Source: Nigrospora sphaerica
Lineage: Eukaryota > Ascomycota > Sordariomycetes > Amphisphaeriales > Apiosporaceae
Direction: 5' to 3'
Assembly (NCBI GenBank): GCA_018287875.1
Contig: JAGVVL010000002.1
Span: 7,750,001-7,814,000, forward strand
Length of the DNA: 64,000 nucleotides
Numbering within the stretch: the stretch's first letter is position 1; each line of letters starts with the position of its first letter. The position numbers and the translations under genes were made by a program. The notes beneath the pieces were generated by a model, which made no database searches, had not been told where the DNA came from, and saw nothing but the letters and a program-made list of their open reading frames with translations. This document shows, piece after piece, positions 33,981-43,812 of this stretch.

Positions 33981-35825
33981 ATGTCTCGTCCCACGCACAC
34001 GCCCGGGCGGCCGACGTCGTCGTGGTTTTTGGACACGCCTTCGCCGTCCGAGGGCTGGATCAACCTCGGCGGCATCCCGACTCCGGTTCCGACGCCGCCG
34101 CAGGAGCGCGGCATCGGCGAGCTCGAGCCGCCGCCACCGCCGCCGCCGCCGCCCCCCAACATCTCGGACCACCCCGTCTTCCGCTCCGCGCCCGCGTCGG
34201 ATGGGCCCCCGCGACCGCCGCCGCGGCCCCTGACGAGCCGCAGGAGCCTCATCGACGCCTCCGTCTTCATGCCCGACCCCCTGGACCACCCCATATTCCG
34301 CTCCTCGTCGTCGCCGACGGCCCCGAGCTCCAACCCGCAGCGCCAGGGCCCTGTGACCCACGGAAGCAAGCGGTATGGCACCGTCTACGCCGACGGCTCC
34401 TCGCGCGGCGGGCCGGGAGTGATGCCGCCCAAGCTGCCGCCTCTGGACCTCTCGGGGCAGACTCGGCCGGAGAGCGCTGAAAGCGACCACGCTGATCCGC
34501 CTTCGAGGGTCGCCAGCCGCGCCGAGATGACGGCCCCCGGGCCCGGCCAGAGCCAGTCGTCAACACAAGCGGCCCATCGGCCACACCGCAGCCTCGAATC
34601 GGGGGAGGCCGACCTCGGCCGGTACTCACCGGGCGGCGCGTCGCACGCCGCCGACCGGCTAAGCGCCAACCTCTTCATCGTCTCGTACCTCGTATTCTTC
34701 TCCATCATGGGGACGCTGGCCCGGCTGGGGCTCCAGGGGCTCACGACGTACCCCCGCAGCCCGGTGAGCTTCGACAGCATCTGGCCCAACTTCACGGGCA
34801 CGCTGATCCTCGGCCTGCTGCACGAAGGGGCCGAGCTGCTGCGTCATCCGCGGGCGGCGCGCAGCATCGCGCGGCCCACGTCGACCGACTACTCGCGGCG
34901 CTACACGACGCGCCACCCCAGCACGGTGCGGTCGACGATCCGGTCCAGCGAGTTCTCGATCCTCAAGGACTACAGCAAGGAGGCGGCGGCGGCGCCGCCG
35001 GCGGACCCGGTGCCGCTTCACATCGGGCTGACGACGGGCTTCTGCGGGTCGCTGACGACCTTCTCGTCCTTCATGCGCGACGGCTTCGTGGCCATGGCGG
35101 GCGGCGCGACGGTGACGCCGACGACGCCGTCGCCGGGCCAGGACTTCATGTCACTGGCGGCCGTGGTGCTCGTGACGGTGGGCGTCTGCGCGGCGGGCCT
35201 GCAGGCGGGCGCGCACGCGGCCGTGCTGCTCCGGCGGCTGGACCGGCGGGTGCCGCGGCGCGTCGTGCGGGCACTCGACTACGCCGTAGTGGTGCTCGCG
35301 GCCGGCAGCTGGGCCGGCGCCGTGGTGCTCGCGGCGCTGCCGCCGGACCGGCCGGGCGGCCCCGTCGGCCACAACGCGGCCTGGGCACAGGCGACGTGGC
35401 GCGGGCAGGTCCTCTTCGCCCTCGTCTTCGCGCCCCTCGGCTGCCTGCTGCGCTTCCTGCTGAGCGTCCAGCTCAACGGCCGCTTCGTCGGCTTCCCGCT
35501 CGGCACCTTCTGCGCCAACATGATCGGCACCCTCGTCCTCGCCGTCACCTGGGACCTGCAGCGCCTGCCCGCCACCGCCTCCTGGATCGGCCGCGACGCC
35601 CTCTCGTGCCAGGTCCTCCAGGGCGTTGCCGACGGCTTCTGCGGCTGCCTCACCACCGTCAGCAGCTGGATCCTCGAGCTCACTGCCCTCCGCCGCGCCC
35701 ACGCCTGGCGCTACGGCTGGGTGAGCCTGTTGACCGCCGTTGCCATCGTCGTTATTGTCATGGGCTCCATCACCTGGGCCAACGGCACCGCCGAGCCTGT
35801 GTGCACAAGCATCGACGGGCGCTAG
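33981..35825 (+). CDS. FEX1: Fluoride exporter FEX (two fused CrcB domains)
   Basis: This is a single exon for 614 aa. Residues 1-225 are a Pro-rich, probably disordered cytoplasmic N-terminus with a run of ten prolines and a duplicated segment (SDHPVFRSAPAS / LDHPIFRSSSSP). Two CrcB-like four-helix halves follow. The first has FTGTLILGLLHEG and GLTTGFCGSLTTFSSF near 352. The second has FCANMIGTLVLAV and GVADGFCGCLTTVSSW near 551. They are joined by an extra hydrophobic segment, as in eukaryotic FEX proteins. FEX is a plasma-membrane channel that lets fluoride leave the cell. The N-terminus is much longer than in yeast Fex1 (about 375 aa in total). The coding sequence is very GC-rich. The start is the first ATG of the frame. 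Confidence 0.93.
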   Translation: MSRPTHTPGRPTSSWFLDTPSPSEGWINLGGIPTPVPTPPQERGIGELEPPPPPPPPPPNISDHPVFRSAPASDGPPRPPPRPLTSRRSLIDASVFMPDPLDHPIFRSSSSPTAPSSNPQRQGPVTHGSKRYGTVYADGSSRGGPGVMPPKLPPLDLSGQTRPESAESDHADPPSRVASRAEMTAPGPGQSQSSTQAAHRPHRSLESGEADLGRYSPGGASHAADRLSANLFIVSYLVFFSIMGTLARLGLQGLTTYPRSPVSFDSIWPNFTGTLILGLLHEGAELLRHPRAARSIARPTSTDYSRRYTTRHPSTVRSTIRSSEFSILKDYSKEAAAAPPADPVPLHIGLTTGFCGSLTTFSSFMRDGFVAMAGGATVTPTTPSPGQDFMSLAAVVLVTVGVCAAGLQAGAHAAVLLRRLDRRVPRRVVRALDYAVVVLAAGSWAGAVVLAALPPDRPGGPVGHNAAWAQATWRGQVLFALVFAPLGCLLRFLLSVQLNGRFVGFPLGTFCANMIGTLVLAVTWDLQRLPATASWIGRDALSCQVLQGVADGFCGCLTTVSSWILELTALRRAHAWRYGWVSLLTAVAIVVIVMGSITWANGTAEPVCTSIDGR

Positions 35826-36126
35826 GCGTCTCCTTGACAGCTGCGGGGAAAAGGAGAAGCCGCGGAAACCACGCAAGAGGCCGAATGGGGCAAAGGCGCC
35901 CGTGGGAGGACCCGGCGCCGCGAGAGCTAATAATCCTGTCCTCGCGGCGGTAAGACGACGTTTGTGGATACGAGCGCCCCAGGAAACCAAGCGAGGGTCA
36001 AGGGCGGTGGGCTAGATTCTTGTGTCATTTCTTCGTAAGCAACCTGCCATCAAGGCTCGGTTGATCCAACTCGCCTATTTTTCATACCCATGTAAGCCGA
36101 AACCTACGGCACCGAGGCCACGGTCA
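35826..36126. other. Convergent 3' flanks of FEX and the second CE5 gene
   Basis: About 300 bp between convergent stop codons. Nothing was recognised. Confidence 0.45.
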
Positions 36127-37121
36127 TTACAAAGTCAATATCAAGCTGCCCGTCACGGCCCCGGCCCAGCTCAATCGTGTCGACCAACCGGACGGGCCGG
36201 ACCATCTCGCGTCCGACTTCTGCTCCTCGGCCTTCTGGTTGCCCTCCACCTGTGCTCCCGACACGCTCTTGGCACCTTCGGCCAGCCTTTTCTGCACGAA
36301 TTCGAGGGCCTGTGATCCGTATTTCTGAGCGTAAGCCTGATGGGCGGCGGGATCATTGCCCTTGGAGCAAAAGGGATCGACGGCGTCGCAGTACGACTGG
36401 AGACGGGCCTGGTAGCCCGGACACCGGAAACCGGCCGGGCGGGCGGCAAACTATCGCTTCCTCTGTCAGTGTGTCTCTCGACTACGGAGCCCGGTGGTCG
36501 AGGGTGTTCTTACGCCGCCTTCCACAGCATCGCCCACGTTGTACGACAGTCCGTCGACGTGGCGGGGGTTGCCCATAAGAACCACAGCCACGATATTCAT
36601 GCCGACCCCGCGGGGGATCATGCCGAAGGTGGTGTTCAAGCTGTTGCCGTCCGGGCCACCACATACGGCGTCGTCCATTATTTGGGCGCCCTGCACTCCG
36701 CCTGTTAGGATCCGATCCTCGGTGGGCCTGTACGTGAAAAGGCCGGGGGGCTCGCCCAGTCACGTACCTGTGAGTATCCCACCATGACCAGCTGGGAAGC
36801 CGGGCACGCCAACCTGAAGCTCATAGTCTGGTTCACGACGGCGTCGATGCCGGCCGTCACACTGCTGGCGTAGTCGGAACCACCCGCGGCCGGGTAGTCG
36901 ATGGCTTCGGACGTGGCGCCCGGGTTTGCCTGCACGATAGAATCGACGACAGCCTGCGAGGTGCCGAAGCCGGGCGGCGCCGTCGTCTCCCTCGCTCCGA
37001 AAACATGGATGGGCGGGCAATCATTCTGTCGTCGGACCACGCCTGCGTGTGACGATGGTGCTGCGAGCACCGTCGCGGCCGTCGGTATTACGGCTAAGGA
37101 TGTTGCTAAGGAGGCCCTCAT
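36127..37121 (-). CDS. Secreted CE5 esterase (acetylxylan esterase-like), probable GPI anchor
   Basis: Three phase-0 exons (36768-37121, 36514-36690, 36127-36450) give 284 aa. A signal peptide (MRASLATSLAVIPTAATVLA) is followed by CPPIHVFGARETTAPPGFG, which is the acetylxylan esterase-type start. The nucleophile motif GYSQG (Ser117) spans the first splice junction, YCDAVDPFC gives the catalytic Asp, and DPAAHQAYAQ gives the His. CE5 acetylxylan esterases remove acetyl groups from xylan outside the cell. After about residue 225 a charged Gln/Lys/Glu linker leads to a hydrophobic C-terminus (LSWAGAVTGSLILTL), suggesting a GPI signal. It is divergent from the M28 aminopeptidase gene, 1.3 kb away. 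Confidence 0.88.
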
Positions 37122-38415
37122 GATGACATTAGTGGTAGGTATATGAATATGACATTAGTATGCTATGAGATAGTCGGGAGAGACCGAAGCGATACGAACC
37201 CAGCTGGCCCAGGCCAACATATATCTAAACCCGGCGCCCTTGTCCGCACACGAGAGGGGTGGTTGTCGCGGAATATTCATGCCAAGGACCTTCCGACGTC
37301 GATCAACCGGGCGGACGAGGGTAACTGTCGAGAAAACGCCGGACGACGTCCCCGCGAACCTGTTGGCCCTGGTCGACCGGGTATCATCTCCCCCCGCCGT
37401 TATTCACATTCAAGCCGTGGTTGGCGGGCATGCCATCCCCTCTGGGGCAGATGCCGTTTCCTCCTGCCTCCTCGGCAGGCTCACACATAAGGTTGGTCTC
37501 CGAAGAGCCCGGCAGTTCCGCAACGCGGGCGTTTGATCGGCAGTCGTCTCATCAATGCTCGATCGGTAACAGGCGTTGTCACGACGGGGCTGGGACGGGA
37601 GAAAGGCGACCCGGATGCTCGCGGGAAAAGGCGAAACACGGCTTGGGTGACATGTCGATCGATTCGAACGCACTTCAGACGGTGCACCTGGTGCTGACCA
37701 AAGATGGTTGACCAATTCGGCCATGATCGTCAGCTGGGTTCATAGAGCCGCCTGCGCGTTGTTGCCCATGGCCCATGCCGTTCGGCGTAGGAAGCAGTGG
37801 GTGGACCTCCTCCCTTCTCTTCCATGGCATGGGCTGGTAATTTACGTTTATAGAAGCGCATGCGCTCCATCATTGAATTCAAGTGCAAGTAGTACCTAAC
37901 TGAAGCGCTTAAATGCGGTACAGTACCAACCACAACCCCTTCTCTGGGCTCTCCATTGTAATACTGACCCTCCAACTGGCTGCATGTGCTGCGACCGGTC
38001 TCCACTACCCTCCAGGTACAACGTATTGTTGAAATGGAGCCCCGTGTACCAACGGATGTACTCCGTACTGAGCCTGTACTGTACTAGGCTAGCCCCAGCT
38101 TTTCCCAGCTGGGGTTCTCCAGGCATTCGGCTCGCCCCATAACGCCCTGTCGTAGGCAACCGCATTGACGGCTGCTAACGACGCTAGGATCGTCCCCCGT
38201 CCACGCCGTCCAGGGGGGGGTTCTTATCGTGGGCGCGTGATCATGTCATATGTCATGGGAATCCATCCATTCCCATCGCGGCGCCCATCTTTCCCTATCG
38301 CAACCCTCAGCAATCCTGACCATCGGGACATCATCATCTTTGTTTCTTTCTCGACCCTACTTTCGACCATCCTTCCCACCCGTGCCCGTCGTTCTCTTCA
38401 CAGCCCCCATCCACC
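37122..38415. other. Divergent promoter region, CE5 esterase / M28 aminopeptidase
   Basis: This 1.3 kb lies between two divergent secreted-hydrolase genes, so shared regulation is possible but not shown. The 11-mer ATGACATTAGT occurs twice within about 30 bp just upstream of the CE5 start. No gene or RNA was recognised. Confidence 0.45.
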
Positions 38416-39722
38416 ATGAAGGCCTCTCTTCTAACCCTGCTGCTGCCCGCCGCAGCCAGCGCCCGCTTCATCGAGGCAAACGAGGCCAACCGGGTTATCA
38501 CCCACCCCGAGGGCCATGTCGAGAAGCCCACCGAGAAGTTCCTCGTTGAGCTGGCTCCTGGCGTGACCAAGCTGGTGACGGAGGAGCAGAAATGGGAACT
38601 GCGCCGGGTAAGTGCGACGGCCCCACGCCGGGCGCGGCGAGGGCCTCGGGTGTTGGCTCAATCGTTTTGGAATGTTTGCTGATCGTCATCCCCCCTGCGC
38701 AGAACGGCCAGCAGTTCATGGACATCACCGAACACGAGTCGCTCGGGTCGCTGCGTCTTGCCGCCTCCAGAGCCAAGCCAGTATTCCCTTCCAAAGTCCA
38801 GTTGCAATCCGAAGTCAACCCGCTGCTCAAGAACCTCACCAAGACGCTGATGCGCGAGCACCTCGAGAAGTTCACCAGCTTCCACACGCGCTACTACAAA
38901 TCGGATACCGGCCGCCAGAGCTCCGAGTGGCTCCTGCAGACGGTGCAGGACACCATCAAGGACGCCGGCGCTGACGAGCACGGCGTCAGTGCCAAGCACT
39001 TCAAGCACCCCTGGGGCCAAAACTCCATCATCGCCACCATTCCCGGCCAGTCCAACTCGACCGTGGTCATCGGCGCCCACCAGGACTCGATTAACCTGTG
39101 GTTCCCTTCGCTCCTGGCCGCGCCCGGTGCCGACGACGATGGCTCCGGCACCGTCACGATTCTGGAGGCCTTCCGCGTGCTGTTGCAGTCGCAGGATGTC
39201 GTGAAGGGCAAGGCGCCCAACACGATCGAGTTCCACTGGTACAGTGCGGAGGAGGGTGGACTCCTGGGCAGCCAGGCCATCTTCTCCGACTACGAAAAGA
39301 AGGGCCGCGACATCAAGGCCATGCTCCAGCAGGACATGACGGGCTTCGTCCAGCGCACCATCGACGCCGGCAAACCCGAGAGCGTCGGCGTCATCACTGA
39401 TTACGTCGACCCGGGCCTGACCGTCTTCATTAAGAAGATCATCGAGGAGTACTGCGAAATTCCCTGGGTCGAGACCAAGTGCGGCTACGCATGCAGCGAC
39501 CACGCGTCGGCCTCCAAGGCCGGTTACCCGTCTGCCTTTGTGATCGAGTCCGAGTTTTCCAAGTCAGACGATCACATCCACGGCACCGATGACTTGATCA
39601 AGTACCTCTCGTTCGACCACATGCTCCAGCACGCGCGCATGACGCTCGGTCTGGCCTACGAGCTTGGTTTCACCGACTTCGTCAAGTTGGAGAGCGAGCA
39701 GGAGGGCATGGGCGAATTGTAA
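38416..39722 (+). CDS. Secreted M28 leucine aminopeptidase (LAP1 type)
   Basis: Two exons (38416-38607, 38703-39722) give 403 aa. A signal peptide ([16 protein letters not shown]) and a propeptide of about 60-70 residues precede the M28E zinc-peptidase domain. Metal ligands and the catalytic acid are visible in order: IGAHQDSIN (His, near 188), GADDDGSG (bridging Asp, near 206), [11 protein letters not shown] (catalytic Glu and ligand Glu, near 243), ITDYVDPG (Asp) and ACSDHASA (His, near 329). The di-zinc enzyme releases N-terminal residues, preferring Leu, from peptides outside the cell. The length fits LAP1 (about 390 aa). No defect is seen. Confidence 0.93.
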
Positions 39723-40944
39723 GCGGCGTGGCCGACGCCTTCGTGGCCACCTATGTAGATGTACTTACCCATATACCTCTGCATTTTATGGAATTGAAAT
39801 AGACAGGCGGTCATGTATGGAACATAGTAAAGCATCCACTTGGGCGAGTCCTCGAGGCGCGTCCCCCCCCGCCGACCTGCCGTGACCCTGGGGCGGCGAG
39901 GAGAGGCCGTTCGTATGCACAGTAAGTGCTTGTGATAGCCCAGGCAACCGTGGCCAACCCGACGGAAACGCACCACATGGATAAACGGCGTGGGACATGC
40001 CAACTGCCATGGTTTGCTTATATCTACTTCGGCACGTAGGGATCGGCTGCGATGCGGATAAGCCGGCACACGGAGCATAGGTTTGTTCGGTTGCTCGGCG
40101 GCCGTTCATGGTTGCCGAAGCAGGAAAGTGGCCCTGCAATTGCCGACCTTCCGAGGCGCTAGGCCCGAACATCTAGAGCTCCAGTATCACGACGCGCGGC
40201 GTTGCGGGAAAAAAAAAAAAGAGGCATGCAGGCCAGCACCAGTCAGTCCAGCACCAGGTACGGAAGAAGCCTCGTTCCTTGGCAACACCTACGCAATGCT
40301 GCACGCCGAGTCGTGCCGAGGACTGGCCCAGTCCAGACCTGTCAAACGTACGAACCCATGCGCCCCCTCTCCCCGCCGCGCAATCCGCAGCGACGCATGG
40401 GGAGGAACAAGATGATATCATAGCTCTCGGGTGGCCTAGAGGTTCCATAGCGGTGCCGTCTTTCCCTTGTCGGGCCATCACGGGCATGCCTGCCATCCCA
40501 CACCAGTGGCGAGCCAGGCCTGATGGACACCTGCTAAGCACTGGATGCTGCAGATATCCAGCAGAGCTACCTAGGCCGGCATGCAGGGCAAAGAGGGCCC
40601 GGTGGGCCATTTCAAGCCATCCAGGAAAGACCATGGATGCCCTATGGAGGTCCTGGGGGTCGGTAAGTACGTTACCTAATCGGGACCTCGACGCCGCTGG
40701 CGGACCGGCACGGCAACAATCGTCCGCAACTTTATTCTCTGGGTAGTCAGCCGCTTGTCGCAGTAAAGGAAGGCGAGCAGTCGCCATGACGTCCTCTCTC
40801 ATGCCCAGATCGGTTGCGCGCGCCGCAGCTCTGATCTTGCTCGACCCGCCGGGCACGCCGTTCGTGCCGGCGCTTTCTTTCCCCATGCCTTTCGTCTTCG
40901 CCTTCGCCCCGGCCCCGTTGTTTGGCTGAGCCTATACCTGGACC
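39723..40944. other. Intergenic region upstream of the PLD-like gene
   Basis: This 1.2 kb contains a minus-strand open frame at 40173-40886 with no motif and shadow-like composition, so it was not called. An A12 run lies at 40209-40220, and a TAAGTACGTTACCTA motif near 40663. The final 150 bp are C/T-rich, like a leader. Confidence 0.4.
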
Positions 40945-43533
40945 ATGTCTTCCACCGCCGAGTATCAGCGTCTGCTTTCCACGCTTTACCAAGCCTTCGT
41001 CGAGTTCCCCTACAGTGCTTTTACCACCCCCCGCCAGCTGGCTTCCGAGACAGTCGCTATGGCTGCCACCGCCACTGCCGCCGACTCCGCGCCCTCCCGC
41101 TTCACCATTGGCCCTGCCCTCTTTGATTTGCTTCAGAGCCCCGAGACCGTGTCGTCCCGTCTTGCTGAAAACCCCAAAATCACCCCCGGGGAGGCTTGGA
41201 AACAGCTGTTTGGCAACCACAAGCCACGGAAGCCGGGCGACCAGGATCCTGCCGACATAGGTAAAGGCTCCCTGGCTGGCGAGGAGCTCTCGCGAGCCAG
41301 GCAATGCGGCAGATGGGGCCCGACCGAGCCGAGTGACCTGTTTGTCCGGGTACGTCTTCTGCCTCGTCCGACTCCCAAGAGGGGGCTTATGCTGATACCG
41401 GACCCCCCAGCTCTACCATGACGCGCTATGTACATTGGATGAGGATCTCGAACGGGGCGTCGTCAGCCCCTTTCTGATGGGAAGCCACGGCGTTGTCCCC
41501 CTGACTATTATTTCCGTGTACGTCTCCCCTTAGGCTCTCAGCCGGCCCCCATCCGGCTTCGCGCTCGCCGCTGACCGGGCCAGCATCCCGGATATTGTGA
41601 GACACATGGCCAACCTCATCGTGAGGGCGGACAAGGAAGTCTTCCTGGCCACCAACTTTTGGGTCAAAAGCGTGGCCTCGAGCTACATCACGCGCGCCAT
41701 CAAGGAACTGTCACGCCGCGCCGGGGAGCGCGGCACCAAGGTCGTGGTCAAGATTCTATATGACCGCGGCAGTCCCAAGCAGCTCTTCGAGCCGCACTAC
41801 CTGGTGCCGGAGAAAGAGTACACCAGCAAGGCGGTCGGCCTCCCCGCCGCCCAGGAGATACCGAACGTCGATATGCAGGTCATGAACTACCACAACCCCG
41901 TCCTGGGCACGTTTCATTCCAAGTTCATGGTGGTGGACCGCAGGATCGGCATTTTGCAGAGCAACAACATCCAGGACAACGAGAATGTGGAAATGATGGT
42001 GCAAGTCGAGGGGCCGATTGTGGACGCCATGTACGACATGGCTTTGCTGAGCTGGCACAAGGCCCTGGAGCCTCCGATGCCGAACCGCGCCAGCCCGGCC
42101 GCCAAGGCTGGAATCAGCTGCTTCGGCCCAGCTCATGATCGCATGTTTGCACCGGACGGGTCTCTGGTAGGCCACTCGGTCATCATCCACGCCGATAAGC
42201 TGCTGGACCGCGCGGGCGCATACGGTCTGATGGCGGATCAGGCTGTCATACAGGGAGGCGCCCCTTCAGCGTCGCCGAGCTCGGATCCAGAGGCGTTCGG
42301 GAATGGGCCAAGCGTATCCAACGGCACGACAAACGGCGTACACGTCAACGGCGCGCACACCGCAGAGAGCCCGGTGAACGGCCTCGGCAATGGAACTCGT
42401 AACGAGGGTAACGGCAACGGCAACAGCCAGTCCCTCCCCGCAACGGACAAGCATCCCTCCACGCCAGACCAATTACCCGAGTTCAATGCGGCGGAGGAGC
42501 ACTACGACGAAGACCTGGCCGGCGAGGTGGCCCGCATCCAAGCGTCAGTATCGCCCCAGCCGGGCGAGACGCGGCTGCAGGCCGTGACGCGGCACCTGAA
42601 CCACACCTACAACAAGGGCTTCGAAGGGGACGCCCCGGAGTGCGACCCGCGAGAGGAGATGACGCCGTACATCCCGCACGCGGCCCACGACCCGATTCCC
42701 ATGGTTCTGGTTAACCGGTCCCCGTACGGTCGCCCGAACAACAAGTCGCTCCTGAACCCGCAGAACGCCGCCTGGCTCTCGGCCCTCCGCAACGCCCGGA
42801 AGAACGTCTTCATCCAGTCGCCCACGCTCAACGCCGCGCACCTGGTGCCCGCCATCGTCGAGGCGTGTGAGCGCGGCATCGACGTCTACTGCTATATTTG
42901 TCTTGGGTACAATGATATCGTAAGCTTGCCGCCCCCCTCTCCCCCCTTTTTTCGGCTGGTCGGACGGGCGGAACAGGCCTCGCTTCTTCCGCCTCTCTCT
43001 CTCTCTCTCTCTACCCTAGCCCCCTTTGGCTGACGCTGGCGGCGCAACCACCGCAGGGCGAGCTTCTCCCGATGCAGGGCGGGCACAACGAGATGATCGC
43101 ACACCAGCTGTACCGGCAGCTGTCGGCGGCGGGGCGGCAGCGTCTGCGCTGGTTCTGGTACGTGGCCAAGGACCAAACGCGGCCCGTCGTGGCCGGGACG
43201 AGCCGGCGCTCGTGCCACATCAAGCTCATGGTCGTCGACGAGCGCATCGGCATCGTCGGCAGCGGCAACCAGGACACGCAGAGCTGGTACCACAGCCAGG
43301 AGGCCAACGTCATGCTCGAGAGTCCCGCCGTCTGCCGCGCCTGGATCGACGCCCTGCGCCGCAACCAGAACACGCACCGCTACGGCCAGGTGAGCCAGGC
43401 CGACGGCGTCTGGCGCGACCCCCACACGGGCGCCGAGGCCGAGGGCGCCACCGGTGTCGACCCCGGCCACTTCAGCTGGGGCAAGGGCGTCGTCGGCGCC
43501 GTGAAGCGCTTGCAGGGCAAGGGCGGCTTCTGA
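40945..43533 (+). CDS. Phospholipase D-like protein with two HKD motifs
   Basis: Four exons (40945-41349, 41411-41517, 41584-42919, 43057-43533) give 774 aa. The first HKD motif is FHSKFMVVDRRIGILQSNN near 281 and the second is CHIKLMVVDERIGIVGSGN near 670. Each has the Hx-K-x4-D signature and the G/S-x-N that follows it. The two half-sites form one active site that works through a phospho-histidine intermediate. About 390 residues separate them, including an Asn/Gly/Thr-rich low-complexity insert (NGTTNGVHVNGAHT). The protein resembles fungal PLD-domain proteins annotated as phosphatidyl-transferase or hydrolase, not the PX/PH-containing Spo14. No signal peptide is evident. The substrate cannot be read from sequence. 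Confidence 0.88.
42992..43012. repeat. (CT)n microsatellite in the PLD-like gene's third intron
   Basis: About ten CT units lie inside the 137-nt intron 42920-43056 and form part of its polypyrimidine stretch. Confidence 0.85.
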
Positions 43534-43812
43534 GGCGGCTGGACAGGCGGGCGGACGGAAGGGTGCGGGGGTAGGATCGACGGAAAGCGTCCTGGGGTAT
43601 TGTTTTCTTATCGGACGAGGAGCGTGCACACCATTACCACATACCCAATATCATTGCCACTGTTCACTTTAATTGCGTCAAGCCTCTTCCGGAGGCAGTG
43701 TGCCACCCGTTTTCTGTGTGCCGTGACGGTACGTCTACACCACGTTAGGGTAGGATGAAATCTGGGAACTAAAGTTACATGTCATTAGTTTGGAGCTACG
43801 GCCCTCTCCTTT

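Noticed and set aside
33789..35990. Minus-strand open frames of 233 and 279 codons over FEX
   Set aside because: Arg/Ala/Gly-rich shadows caused by the very GC-rich FEX coding sequence.
38658..39503. Minus-strand open frame of 281 codons
   Set aside because: Antisense of the M28 aminopeptidase, whose metal ligands on the + strand are clear.
40173..40886. Minus-strand open frame of 237 codons between the M28 and PLD-like genes
   Set aside because: No family motif and a run of phenylalanines from an A run at one end. It overlaps the PLD-like gene's promoter.
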